A stretch of 64,000 bases of DNA, from NCBI RefSeq assembly GCF_006717075.1, contig NZ_VFQC01000001.1, positions 682,001-746,000 on the forward strand, in the 5' to 3' direction. This document shows positions 38,481 to 47,788 of this stretch, one piece after another (the first letter of the stretch is position 1; each line of letters begins with the position of its first letter). The position numbers and the translations under genes are program-made. A model generated the notes under the pieces. That model was not told the DNA's origin and searched no databases. It saw only the letters and a list, made by a program, of their open reading frames with translations. This DNA comes from Haloactinospora alba. GTDB taxonomy: Bacteria > Actinomycetota > Actinomycetes > Streptosporangiales > Streptosporangiaceae.

Positions 38481-41400
38481 CTGAGTGAGAGCACCTACGG
38501 CGAAGGCGGAACAGAACCACAGCCGGAAACCGATACGCCAGAGACGGCCGAGACATCTTCCATGGACGCCACACCCGGGAACGAGGCACCCAACGACGGC
38601 TCCGCAGGGGAGGAAGATGCTGCCAACGATGAGCGGGAATCCGGAACAGCCGCCTTCAAAGACAGCGGAAGCTTTTTCCGGGAGCAGGTCGCCCGGACAC
38701 TTGCCGAGCAGGGGTACGACTTCCGCAGTGACGGAACATGGGGAGAAAGCGATCCAGAGCGTTCCGGCCCTCTGAAAGAGGAGGAGTCCGAGGAGGACCC
38801 CTCCCAACCGCCACAGTCCCAGGACCCCTCGGACACGCCTTCCGAGGACGGGGAGGGGCAACCCGAGCCAGCCCCGCACATTACCCCCGAGCAGGAACCC
38901 CCTTCCACTGCCCCGGACGAGGACGCAGCGACAGTTGATGAGGGCGAGAGCGGCACGTCCGAGGACGTTCCTTCCGGCGATGATGGTGCCAGCGAATCCG
39001 TCGCGGCGTCCCCCGACGCCCACGAGGCAGCTGGTTCCGGGATCATCTCCGATGACAGCGCCGAAGCGGAACAGTCGGAACATCCCGACCCCGCGGTGAC
39101 ACCACCGGAGCCCGAGGACAGCTCCCACCCGGAAGAAGAGGAAAGCTCTCCAACCGGGGACAGTGACGAAGCCGTCCCGGAGACGGAGGCGGCCGCGGGC
39201 GAGAGCGACACACCGCCGGAGCCGACGGAAACGGGCTCCGCGGTGACGACAGCCGCACACGAGGTGGTCGACCCCCAGCCCAACGCGGCGGAACAAGCCA
39301 GCCCGGCGGCGGAGCCCAAGCGGCCGGAGTTCGCAGCCTCCGGGGATTCCCCGGAGGCTGCGGAACCGCAAGCCACCCCCACCGAGGAAAACCCCGTCGA
39401 AAGCACCACTGCGGCCCCAGCGGTGGCGTCGGATACGAGTAATTCCGCGGCCCCTGCCGGAGGGAAACCTCCCTCCGGAAAAACACCCGGAAAAACGAAG
39501 AAACCACTGTGGTGGCGAATCACCCGGGCCGGACTGATCGGTGTCGGCGTGTGCCTGGTCCTGGCGATAGCGGGATTCGGCATAGCCTACGCGACGATCC
39601 CTGTTCCGGACGCGACGAAAGAGGTTGCCACGGACCAGGGGTCGACATTCTACTACTCCGATGGCGAAACGAAATTCGCCGAGCGCGGGGTAGACCGTGA
39701 TCCGGTGGATTACGAGGACATTCCCCCCGAGGTCCAGGAAGCCGTGATCTCAGCCGAGGACCGCGGTTTCTGGGAGGAACCCGGCGTCTCGCTCACAGGA
39801 ACGCTACGCGCCATCTGGGCCACCGCTACCGGGGAACAGGTCCAGGGCGGTTCCACGATAACGCAGCAAATGGTGCGTAACTACTACGAGGGAGTCAGCA
39901 AGGACCGGACGATCGAACGTAAGTTCAAAGAAATCGTCATATCCCTGAAAGTCGACCAGTCCAAGTCGAAGAAATGGGTGATGGAGCAGTACCTCAACAC
40001 CATTTACTTCGGCAGGAACGCCTACGGTATCCAGGCCGCCTCGCAGGCGTACTTCCACAAGGACATGGAGGACCTGAACTCCTCGGAGGCGGCTTTCCTC
40101 GCCTCAGCCATCCAACAACCGTCGCTGTACGGTAACGCCGACAACGACTTCTCCCCGGCGATGAAGGAGCGGTGGGAGAGCGTCCTCACCGGAATGGTGG
40201 AACTCGACACCATCACCCAGTCCGAAGCCGACGAGATGGAACGCCCCGAACCGGAGGAGAACCGCCCAGCCGACGGGAACGACCTGAGCGGGTACAAGGG
40301 TTACATGCTGCACCAGGCCATGTCGGAACTCGAGGATCTGGGCTATACCGAGGACAACATCAACCGGGGCGGCTACGCGATCACGACGACCTTCGACAAG
40401 GACCTGATGGAAGCGGCCACCAGCGCCGTGGAGGACAGTGTCGACATCGACTCCCTTCCCGACGGGGTCAACGTCGGGATGAGCGCGGTGGATCCGGAGA
40501 CCGGCGAGGTTCGGGCGTTCTACGGTGGCCATGACTACCTGGAGAACCAGTACGACAGTTCGACGCGGGGGAAGGCCCAGGCGGGATCCGGGTTCAAGCC
40601 CTACGTGCTGGCGGCGGCGCTGGAAAGCGGGACGTTCACGCTGAACAGCGTTGTCGACGGGTCGGACAACCAGGTGTTCAACGGGGTTCCGCTGGGCAAC
40701 GCCCACTCCGGCGGAGGCCCGATGACCGTGACACAGGCCACGGCCTCCTCCAACAACAACGCTTACGCGAACATCGCCCAGCAGACCGGTCTGCAGAAAG
40801 TCCGGGACATGGCGACCGACATCGGCCTGCCCGAGAGCGCGATCACCGACCAGCAGGCCGCGGTTGCCAGGCTGGCGCTGGGGATCTCCAGCGTCCGTCC
40901 GATCGACCAGGCGGGGTCCTACGCGACGTTCGCCAACGATGGAAAGCACGTACAACCCCACGTCGTCAGCGAGATCACCAATCAGGACGGGGAGAACGAA
41001 CGCGAGGACGTCCCCAGCAACAGGGCGATGTCCTCCGACACCGCGGCTGACGCTACCTACGCGATGCAGCAGGTGGTCAACGGCGGCACCGGAGCCCGCG
41101 CCCGGCTTCCCGACGGGCGTCCGGCCGCGGGCAAGACCGGAACCACCGACAACAACGTCGCGGCCTGGTTCAACGGGTACACCCCGCAGCTCGCCGCCTC
41201 CGTGGGTGTGTACAACGGGAACAACCAACGGTTCTCCGTGCCCGGATACGGGACAGTGAACGGCGGCAGTCTTCCCGCCGACATCTGGCGCTCCTTCATG
41301 GCCGAAGCCATGCAGGGCAAGGAGGTCGAGGAGTTCCCCTCGCCCAGCGACAACCCACCGAGCGACTGGGAGCCCGAAGACTCCGGAGGGGGAAACGAGG

Positions 41401-41672
41401 GACAGCAGACGCCGGTCGACCCGCAACCCCAGAACCCGGCCTCCCCCGCCCCCGGCGGGCAGACGCCGCAGAACCCCGGGCAGCAGCAGCCCCAGCAACC
41501 GGACAACCCCGATAACCCCGAGAACGAGAACCCCGGTCGTCCCGACGATCCGGGAGGAACCGGAGACGGGGGCGGAGAGTCGCAGGATCCCGGCGGGACG
41601 GGCGACACCGGATCAGGCGAGGGCGACGACACGGACAGCGGCGACGACACGGGAGGAACGGAACCCCAGTAG
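38481..41672 (+). CDS. Class A penicillin-binding protein with long acidic N-tail
   Basis: This bifunctional peptidoglycan synthase has about 1,063 residues. A roughly 340-residue acidic, disordered cytoplasmic region is followed by one membrane helix (about 350-372, LIGVGVCLVLAIAGFGIAYATI). The GT51 glycosyltransferase comes next (EAVISAEDRGFWEEPG, GGSTITQQMVRNYYEG), then the transpeptidase with Ser-x-x-Lys in GSGFKPYV, SxN in ASSNNNAY and GKTGTTDNN. A Pro/Gly/Asp-rich tail ends it. The start is uncertain: CTG 38481 has GGGGG seven nt upstream; ATG 38421 and ATG 38562 are in frame. Confidence 0.93.
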   Translation: MSESTYGEGGTEPQPETDTPETAETSSMDATPGNEAPNDGSAGEEDAANDERESGTAAFKDSGSFFREQVARTLAEQGYDFRSDGTWGESDPERSGPLKEEESEEDPSQPPQSQDPSDTPSEDGEGQPEPAPHITPEQEPPSTAPDEDAATVDEGESGTSEDVPSGDDGASESVAASPDAHEAAGSGIISDDSAEAEQSEHPDPAVTPPEPEDSSHPEEEESSPTGDSDEAVPETEAAAGESDTPPEPTETGSAVTTAAHEVVDPQPNAAEQASPAAEPKRPEFAASGDSPEAAEPQATPTEENPVESTTAAPAVASDTSNSAAPAGGKPPSGKTPGKTKKPLWWRITRAGLIGVGVCLVLAIAGFGIAYATIPVPDATKEVATDQGSTFYYSDGETKFAERGVDRDPVDYEDIPPEVQEAVISAEDRGFWEEPGVSLTGTLRAIWATATGEQVQGGSTITQQMVRNYYEGVSKDRTIERKFKEIVISLKVDQSKSKKWVMEQYLNTIYFGRNAYGIQAASQAYFHKDMEDLNSSEAAFLASAIQQPSLYGNADNDFSPAMKERWESVLTGMVELDTITQSEADEMERPEPEENRPADGNDLSGYKGYMLHQAMSELEDLGYTEDNINRGGYAITTTFDKDLMEAATSAVEDSVDIDSLPDGVNVGMSAVDPETGEVRAFYGGHDYLENQYDSSTRGKAQAGSGFKPYVLAAALESGTFTLNSVVDGSDNQVFNGVPLGNAHSGGGPMTVTQATASSNNNAYANIAQQTGLQKVRDMATDIGLPESAITDQQAAVARLALGISSVRPIDQAGSYATFANDGKHVQPHVVSEITNQDGENEREDVPSNRAMSSDTAADATYAMQQVVNGGTGARARLPDGRPAAGKTGTTDNNVAAWFNGYTPQLAASVGVYNGNNQRFSVPGYGTVNGGSLPADIWRSFMAEAMQGKEVEEFPSPSDNPPSDWEPEDSGGGNEGQQTPVDPQPQNPASPAPGGQTPQNPGQQQPQQPDNPDNPENENPGRPDDPGGTGDGGGESQDPGGTGDTGSGEGDDTDSGDDTGGTEPQ

Positions 41673-41682
41673 GGAGCCGTCC

Positions 41683-41722
41683 GGTGGGGCGCGTCCGCTG
41701 TTGGGGCCGGGCGCGCCCCACC
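41683..41722. terminator. Bidirectional terminator, PBP/toroid gene
   Basis: GGTGGGGCGCG and CGCGCCCCACC form an 11-bp perfect stem with an 18-nt loop. It fills the gap between two convergent genes. Confidence 0.75.
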
Positions 41723-41723
41723 G

Positions 41724-42803
41724 TCATGTCACGAGAGCGGCACAGCCGCAGAGCTCCGGAGCGACCGGAGACACGTCCCCAGCCGTGTCGGTGAAGATCC
41801 GTGCCCCCGCGGTCGCCTCGCATACGGCGTCCGTCGCCAGGATCACGGCCGCGGCCGTCCACGTGCTGCGTTCCACCGGCCAGTTCACCCGGTGCGCGAA
41901 CTGGTAACCGGTCCAGTAGGCCCCGTCGTCCGGGTCGCGCAGGTGCTGGATGTCGGCGAGGAGGCCGATCGCCCGGGAAGTGTCGCCCATGGCAGCGAGC
42001 GCCAGGGCGAGCTCCGCGGTTTCGGCACCGGTTACCCAGGGCTGGTCACTGACGCAGCGGGCGCCCAAACCGGGGAGGACGAACGTGTCCCACTGCGCGT
42101 CGAGGCGTTCCCGGGCGGCGTCGCCACGCAGCGCCCCGCCGAGGATCGGGTAGTACCAGTCCATCGAGTAGCGTCCACGGTCGGCGAACACCGACGCGTG
42201 CTCCGCGACGAGGTGCCCGAGCTGGGTCGCCGCGAGTTCCCAGTCCGGCTGTGGCCGACCCAGTCGCTCCGCCAGCGCCGTGGCGCAACGCAGAGCCTGG
42301 TGGATACTGGCGCAACCGGTGAGGAGCGCGTGGTCGCCGGGAGAACCGTCCGGGTCGCACGCCCACGGGATCTCACCCCGTTCCGTGCGCAGCCGAAGCG
42401 CGAATTCCACCCCGCCGCGCACCGTCGGCCACATCGCCTCGGCGAACTCGCTGTCGCCCGTGACGAGGAGGTGGTGCCAGACACCGACCGCCGGGTACGT
42501 GGCGTGGTTGGTCTCCCTCGTCGGGTCGACAGTACGGGTGCCGCACAGTTTGGCGGGCCATGAGCCGTCGGAGTGTTGCACGTCGCTCAGCCACCGGTAG
42601 GCGCGGCGCGCGGCTTCGTGGTGCCCGGTCGTGGATAGGGCCATGGTGCACTCCACGTGGTCCCACACGTCGAGGTGCCCGCCGGGGAACCACGGAAGCG
42701 CCCCGTCCTCCTGCTGCGCGCCGAGAAGGTAGCGCGCGGAACTGAGTACCTGTTCCTCGCTCAGGACGCCCGGTAAACGGGGCAGCTCCTGCTGTGCCGT
42801 CAT
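41724..42803 (-). CDS. Prenyltransferase/squalene-cyclase-like alpha-toroid protein
   Basis: This 359-residue protein is built from repeating helix pairs with QW-like motifs: AQQEDGALPWFPGG, VQHSDGSWPAKLCG and RDPDDGAYWTGYQF. These resemble alpha/alpha-toroid repeats of squalene cyclases and prenyltransferase beta chains. The catalytic DxDD of cyclases is absent. It may be a glycosidase-like or lipid-binding toroid. It overlaps the methyltransferase gene by ATGA and forms the last gene of a three-gene operon. Function unknown. Confidence 0.75.
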   Translation of the reverse strand: MTAQQELPRLPGVLSEEQVLSSARYLLGAQQEDGALPWFPGGHLDVWDHVECTMALSTTGHHEAARRAYRWLSDVQHSDGSWPAKLCGTRTVDPTRETNHATYPAVGVWHHLLVTGDSEFAEAMWPTVRGGVEFALRLRTERGEIPWACDPDGSPGDHALLTGCASIHQALRCATALAERLGRPQPDWELAATQLGHLVAEHASVFADRGRYSMDWYYPILGGALRGDAARERLDAQWDTFVLPGLGARCVSDQPWVTGAETAELALALAAMGDTSRAIGLLADIQHLRDPDDGAYWTGYQFAHRVNWPVERSTWTAAAVILATDAVCEATAGARIFTDTAGDVSPVAPELCGCAALVT

Positions 42804-43537
42804 GTGCGGTTCCCTGCGGTCGGGTGGAGCGGTTTGCGCACGTACACGGCGATGCTCTTACCGAGCAGGGGATTGAGCAGCCGTTCGGCGCCTCGGGTGA
42901 CGGTCGGACCGTTCAGGATGTCCCACACGAGCATCCGGTGGTAGGCCTTGGCCGCCGGATGCTCGTCGTTGTCGGGCCCCACGGCGCACTTGATCCACCA
43001 GTAGGGGGTGTGGAGCGCGTGCGCGTGGTGGTGCGGCCCGATCTCGAACCCGGTCGCCTTAAGCTTGGCCTCCAGCTCGACGCGGGTGTAGATGCGGACG
43101 TGCCCGCCCTCGACAGTGTGGTAGTCCTCCGAGAGCGCCCAGCACAGACGTTCGGGCAGCCAGCTCGGTACGGTGACAGCGGCGATGCCTCCGGGGCGCA
43201 GGACGCGGTAGAGCTCTGCCATGCCCGCGGTGTCGTGCGGCAGGTGTTCGAAGATCTCGGCCGCGATGACGCGGTCGAAGGAACCGTCCTCGAACGGCAT
43301 GTCCAGGGCGTCGCCGCTGACCGTCTCGGCGCTGGAGCCGCTGGGAGCCTCCCCCTCGGCACGCATGGCGGCGAACATGGTGGCGAGCTCCGCGAGGTCG
43401 TCCTCGTTGTGGTCGAAAGCCACGACATCGGCACCGCGGCGGTACACCTCGAACGCGTGCCGCCCGTTGCCGCAGCCGAGATCCAGGACACGATTGCCCG
43501 AACCGACGGGGAACCGGGTGAAGTCGACGGTGATCAG
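42800..43537 (-). CDS. Class I SAM-dependent methyltransferase (CTG start)
   Basis: This 245-residue methyltransferase has motif I VLDLGCGNGRHAFEVYRRGA, the acidic loop VVAFDHNED, SGDALDMPFEDGSFDRVIAAEIFEHL and LYRVLRPGGIAAVTVPSW. The conserved sequence begins at ITVDFTRFPVG. The best start is CTG at 43537: AAGGAG lies 6 nt upstream, and CTGA overlaps the TGA stop of the glycosyltransferase gene. No ATG or GTG fits. It probably modifies the product of the adjacent glycosyltransferase. Confidence 0.85.
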   Translation of the reverse strand: MITVDFTRFPVGSGNRVLDLGCGNGRHAFEVYRRGADVVAFDHNEDDLAELATMFAAMRAEGEAPSGSSAETVSGDALDMPFEDGSFDRVIAAEIFEHLPHDTAGMAELYRVLRPGGIAAVTVPSWLPERLCWALSEDYHTVEGGHVRIYTRVELEAKLKATGFEIGPHHHAHALHTPYWWIKCAVGPDNDEHPAAKAYHRMLVWDILNGPTVTRGAERLLNPLLGKSIAVYVRKPLHPTAGNRT

Positions 43538-44829
43538 TGCTGGCTCCTTGGGGTAGTGGTGCTGTCGGTCGTGGAGCGGTGCGGGCCGTGGATCGTCTCG
43601 GTGTACCGGCGCGCCGTGGTTTCCGCCACCGCACGCCAGGTGAAACGTTCCTGTACACGTTGCCACGCGGCCTCGCCCATCCGGGTGCGTCGGGTCTCGT
43701 CATCCAGCAGGTCACCGACGGCGGAGGCGAGCTCCTCGGGATCGCCGGGGGGGACCAGGTGCCCCGCGGCGCCGTCCTCACCCACGACCTCGGGTATGGC
43801 ACCGGCCGCGCTGGCGACGAGCGGGGTGGCGCAGGCCATGGCCTCCACGGCGGGCAGTGAGAAGCCCTCGTAGTAGGAGGGGACGACAGCGACCTGCGCG
43901 CTGGCCAGAAGCCGCCCCAGTTCGGTGTCGTCGATCCCGTTGACGAAGGTGACCCGGTCGCCCAGGGCGAGCTCGTCGACGAGCTGCTCGGTGGGGCCAC
44001 CGCGCTTGGGCTGGCTGACGACCGTCAGGGAGACGTCCCGTTCGGTGGCGAGCTTCGCCGTGGCCCGCAACAGGGTGGCGACGCCCTTCAGAGGACTGTC
44101 GGCACTGGCGACGCAGACCAGGTGTCCGGGGATGCGGTCGAGTTCGGCGTGGGGGTGGAAGAACCGGGTGTCCACGCCGAGGGGAACAACGTCCATGGCG
44201 GAGCGGTCCACCCCGAACTCGCGGGCGATGTCCGCTGCGGAGGAACGGGAGGGGACGAGAATGGGGTTGACGCGTCGCGCCACTCGTCCCTGCATCCCGA
44301 CGAAGCTGTACCAGCGGCGTTTGGAGACGCGCTGCCACCCGCGCGCTTCCTCCAGCTCGATGCGCCGGTCCACGGTTATGGGGTGGTGGATCGTCGTGAC
44401 GAGCGGGACTCCCGCGGCGTGCAGCCGGGACATCCCGTAGCCCAGTGTCTGGTTGTCGTGCACGACGTCGAACTCGTGGCGGCGGTGGTGCAGCTCGCGC
44501 AGCGCTCGCAGGGAGAACGTGAGGGGTTCGGGGAACCCGGCCGTCCACATGGTGGCGACCTCGAGCACGTCGATCCAGTCCCGCCACTGGCGTAGCGGAG
44601 GCGCGGTGAACGGGGCCGCGTCGTTGTAGAGATCGAGGCTGGGAAGTTTCTCGAGCGTGACACCCTCGTCGAGTTCCGGGTAGGGCTGGCCGGAGAAGAC
44701 GGTGACCTGGTGTCCGAGGGCAGCGAGTTCCCGGGAGAGATGGCGGACGTAGACGCCCTGGCCGCCGCAGTGGGGCTTGCTGCGGTAGGACAGCAGCGCG
44801 ACGCGCAGGGGACGGTCTGGGTAGGGCAT
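43534..44829 (-). CDS. GT4-family glycosyltransferase
   Basis: This 431-residue GT-B fold enzyme has the N-terminal glycine-rich acceptor loop SKPHCGGQGVYVRHLSRELAALGHQV, DVVHDNQTLGYG, then donor-domain VASADSPLKGVATLLRA and the E-x7-E motif YYEGFSLPAVEAMACATPLV. Donor and acceptor are unknown. It is the first gene of the glycosyltransferase/methyltransferase/toroid operon; no good ribosome-binding site is visible before the ATG, so a leaderless start is possible. Confidence 0.88.
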   Translation of the reverse strand: MPYPDRPLRVALLSYRSKPHCGGQGVYVRHLSRELAALGHQVTVFSGQPYPELDEGVTLEKLPSLDLYNDAAPFTAPPLRQWRDWIDVLEVATMWTAGFPEPLTFSLRALRELHHRRHEFDVVHDNQTLGYGMSRLHAAGVPLVTTIHHPITVDRRIELEEARGWQRVSKRRWYSFVGMQGRVARRVNPILVPSRSSAADIAREFGVDRSAMDVVPLGVDTRFFHPHAELDRIPGHLVCVASADSPLKGVATLLRATAKLATERDVSLTVVSQPKRGGPTEQLVDELALGDRVTFVNGIDDTELGRLLASAQVAVVPSYYEGFSLPAVEAMACATPLVASAAGAIPEVVGEDGAAGHLVPPGDPEELASAVGDLLDDETRRTRMGEAAWQRVQERFTWRAVAETTARRYTETIHGPHRSTTDSTTTPRSQH

Positions 44830-45308
44830 GTGACTAGTCCAACGGCAACGGGGTCGTAAGGGTGGGGCGCCCGGTCGGCGAGTGGGCAGTGTGGCCCGCC
44901 GGCGTGCCGGACCGCTGGGGTGGGGCGGAAACCGGCGATGCGAAGGGCGGTGGTGCCTCGGCCGGCGGAGTCACTGCGTCACCTCGCTTGCTGCTCACTG
45001 TGCCCCGCCGCCACCGGCCACCGGGTTGGGGCCTGGTCGGTGGGCACCGTTCGGGACGAACAGCGCCCGTCAGCCAGGGGCTGGGGATAGGGGGGAGGAA
45101 TGTCCGTTTCGCTTACGCGCATTATGTTACTCGTCAGTTTAATGCGTGGTTCCTCGTCCCCGTTTTCCCGGCTCCAGGATGGTTCGCGGCGTGCCTCTCC
45201 CGCTGCGCCTCCCCGTGGGGCCGGAGGGCCGTCCCACTGGCGCGGGACGCACCGGAACGTGGGCGTGTTCCGCGCCAGTCAACGGTACTGGTGCCGGTCC
45301 GGTTCCTG
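44830..45308. other. 479-bp gap with possible MITE fragment
   Basis: No gene is supported. Positions 45052-45082 contain GACGAACAGCGCCC, identical to the inner end of the MITE at 47599-47765, followed by a degraded end. AT-rich TTATGTTACTCGTCAG near 45122 may be the promoter of the leftward operon. Confidence 0.4.
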
Positions 45309-46304
45309 TCAGGGGGAGGTCCAGCGCACCACACCGTCGGGTCCGTGCTCCCGCAGGGCGCGTTCCCGGCGTTCCAGGGTGCGCATGTGCGCCGCGGTTT
45401 CGGAGGCGGCCATCCGGCGGGCGAACGTGTGCATGTTCTCCCATCCCTTACGCCACGGCAGGTTCACAACGAGCTCCCACAGTGTCGCCGGACTGGGGGA
45501 GAGCGCCGCGGACAGCGTCGAGAGGCGCTCCTCGTGGTGGTCGATGATCTCGGTGGTGCGTGCCGCGAGGTCGGTGAACGGCTGTTCGTGCGCGGGCAGG
45601 GCCCACGCGTCGACCGTGCTGATCTGCTCCAGTGAGTCGAGGAACGACCCGAGGGGGTCGTGTTCGTCGTCGAACGGGAAGAGGCCGATGTGGGGGGTGA
45701 TGCGTGGCAGCACATGGTCCCCGAGGAACAGGAACCCGCTGTCCTCCAGGTGCAGGCAGACGTGTCCGGGAGCATGCCCGGGGGTCCAGATGACGCGTAG
45801 TTTGGCCCCGGAGATGTCGAGCGTGTCGCCGTGCGAGAGCTCGTGGTCGGGCAGCGGGGGCGGGTCGATGCGGGGTTCCAGCTGCGCGTACTCCGCTATC
45901 TCCTCGGAGGAGGCCCCCGCGCGGCGCAGCTGTGCGAGCTCCAGCTCGCTCTGTTCGGCACCGCTGAGCGCGGCGATCCGGCGGACGAGGTCGGCGTCCG
46001 CCTGGTGGGCGGCGATCCAGGCTCCCGAGGTGGCGCGGATCCGTTCGGCGAGTCCGGAGTGGTCGGGGTGGAAGTGGGTGAGGATGACCCCGTGGACGTC
46101 CTCGACGTTCGACCCGATGCTCTCCAGGCCGGTGGTGAGGGCCTGCCACGATTCCTCGTGGTTCCAGCCCGCGTCGACGAGCACGGGTCCGTGGGGCGTG
46201 GCCAGTGCGTAGACGAGCGTGTAGCCGAGGGGGTTGTCCGGTATCGGGACGGGCAGGCTCCATACGCCGTCACCCAGGCGTGCCACGTTCGGTACTTCTC
46301 GCAT
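45309..46304 (-). CDS. MBL-fold hydrolase (LACTB2-like)
   Basis: This 331-residue metallo-beta-lactamase-fold protein has metal motif VILTHFHPDHSGLAERI, TPGHAPGHVCLHLEDSGFLFLGDHVL and WALPAHEQPFTDL. The C-terminal helical region (ATLWELVVNLPWRKGWENMHTFARRMAASETAAHMRTLERR) looks like a winged helix as in LACTB2-type hydrolases. Substrate is unknown. AAAGGGTCCGC precedes the ATG. Confidence 0.88.
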   Translation of the reverse strand: MREVPNVARLGDGVWSLPVPIPDNPLGYTLVYALATPHGPVLVDAGWNHEESWQALTTGLESIGSNVEDVHGVILTHFHPDHSGLAERIRATSGAWIAAHQADADLVRRIAALSGAEQSELELAQLRRAGASSEEIAEYAQLEPRIDPPPLPDHELSHGDTLDISGAKLRVIWTPGHAPGHVCLHLEDSGFLFLGDHVLPRITPHIGLFPFDDEHDPLGSFLDSLEQISTVDAWALPAHEQPFTDLAARTTEIIDHHEERLSTLSAALSPSPATLWELVVNLPWRKGWENMHTFARRMAASETAAHMRTLERRERALREHGPDGVVRWTSP

Positions 46305-46536
46305 GCGGACCCTTTCGACTAAAAACCGAATCGGGTTCTAGAGTACGTGTCCGTCGGTTCCGCGTGCCGGTCCGGGTTGTCCACGGGGGAGGCCGCGGTG
46401 GGTGCCGGTCGGCGCGGGCGGGCGGCCGCACGCGCCGCGGGGCCGCGTGGACGGATGCGCGCGGCCCCGCGGCCAGTGCTGCTGTCCGGTTGTGGCTGGG
46501 TGTGGCTGTCCGTGGCGGTTGCCCCGGAGTCCGGGG

Positions 46537-47529
46537 TCACTCCCCGCCGCGGCCGGGCGTGCCGATCTCCACCATCCGCTCCACGGAACGGCGCGCGCTG
46601 GCTGCGGTCCCGGTGTCCACGGTGATTTCGGTGGTGCCGTCCCGGAGCGAGGCCAGCAGTTTCTCCGCGGTGATCATCTTCATGTAGTGGCACTCGGCGC
46701 GCGGGTTCACCGCCTCGAACTCTGTGGCCGGGTTGGCGGAGCGGAGCTGGTGCAGCATACCGGTCTCGGTCGCGACCAGGACCTTGTCGGCGGTGGAGCG
46801 CTCCGCCGCCGACAGCATGCCCCCGGTGGAGAGCACGTTGACGCGCTCCTCCGGAACGGTGCCCGCACCCACGAGGTACAGCGCGGAGGTCGAGCAGCCG
46901 CACTCCGGGTGCACGTACAGCTCGGCTTCGGGTTCGGCCGCTACCCGCTCCCTGAGCTCCTGGCCGTCGATGCCGGCGTGCACGTGGCACTCGCCCATCC
47001 AGACGTGGATGTTGTCCCGCCCGGTCACCCGCCGCACGTGGGCGCCGAGGAACTGGTCGGGGAGGAAGAGGATCTCCCGGTCCTCGGGGATGGAGCGGAC
47101 CACGTCGGCGGCGTTCGACGAGGTGCAGCAGATGTCGGTCTCGGCCTTGACCGCCGCCGTGGTGTTGACGTAGGCGACGACGACGGCACCGGGGTGCTGG
47201 TCACGCCACTCGCGCACGTCCTGGGCCGTGATGGTGTCGGCGAGCGAGCACCCGGCGTTGGCGTCCGGGATCAGCACGGTCTTCTCGGGCGCGAGGATCT
47301 TGGCGGTCTCCGCCATGAAGTGCACGCCGCAGAAGACGATCGTGCCCGCCTCGACAGTGGCGGCCAGCCGGGACAGTCCCAGTGAGTCCCCGGTGTGGTC
47401 GGCGACGTCCTGGATCTCGGGGCGCTGGTAGTTGTGCGCGAGGATGACCGCGTCACGTTCCCGCGCCAGGCGACGGACCTCGCTGGCCCATGTCGCTGTG
47501 TCCATGGTCTCCGCCGGAGCGGTGCCCAT
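46537..47529 (-). CDS. nadA: Quinolinate synthase
   Basis: This 330-residue 4Fe-4S enzyme condenses iminoaspartate and dihydroxyacetone phosphate to quinolinate in de novo NAD synthesis. Signatures are [72 protein letters not shown] and [12 protein letters not shown]. The cluster cysteines are present. The ATG at 47529 is preceded by AAGGACG. nadB and nadC are not adjacent. A MITE starts 70 bp upstream, between nadA and the divergent NrtR-like gene. Confidence 0.95.
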   Translation of the reverse strand: MGTAPAETMDTATWASEVRRLARERDAVILAHNYQRPEIQDVADHTGDSLGLSRLAATVEAGTIVFCGVHFMAETAKILAPEKTVLIPDANAGCSLADTITAQDVREWRDQHPGAVVVAYVNTTAAVKAETDICCTSSNAADVVRSIPEDREILFLPDQFLGAHVRRVTGRDNIHVWMGECHVHAGIDGQELRERVAAEPEAELYVHPECGCSTSALYLVGAGTVPEERVNVLSTGGMLSAAERSTADKVLVATETGMLHQLRSANPATEFEAVNPRAECHYMKMITAEKLLASLRDGTTEITVDTGTAASARRSVERMVEIGTPGRGGE

Positions 47530-47598
47530 TGTTACGTCCTTCTTCCCTCGGTTCGCGGGCCGCGGGCCGGAATCGGCCACTGGCCCTGATTGCGGGGG

Positions 47599-47765
47599 CT
47601 AGGTCCTGTTTTCGGACGCGTGTCCTGCTGAGCGCCGCCCCGGTGTGCCGCCCGGCGGCGTTCCCGCCGGTCGACGGAGGGTCCGCTCCGCCTCCCTGGC
47701 CGGCCGTGCCGGGCGGCACCGGAGGCGCCGCTCGCGACGAACAGCGCCCAAAAAACAGGACCTAG
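47599..47765. mobile_element. 167-bp MITE with perfect 14-bp terminal repeats
   Basis: CTAGGTCCTGTTTT (47599-47612) and AAAACAGGACCTAG (47752-47765) are exact inverted repeats enclosing a non-coding core. The outer CTAG on both sides may be a 4-bp target duplication, as in the IS5 group (CWAG). It is non-autonomous. A related copy lies at 54021-54125 and a degraded one near 59248-59334. It sits in the nadA/nrtR intergenic region. Confidence 0.8.
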
Positions 47766-47788
47766 GCACCCGCCCTAGTTTTTGCCTT

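Noticed and set aside
38184-39583. Two minus-strand open frames opposite the PBP acidic N-terminus
   Set aside because: Ser/Gly/Phe-rich complement of acidic repeats; a composition artefact.
45052-45082. Fourth MITE copy near the glycosyltransferase gene
   Set aside because: GACGAACAGCGCCC is identical but the terminal repeat is not recognisable; mentioned only in the gap entry.
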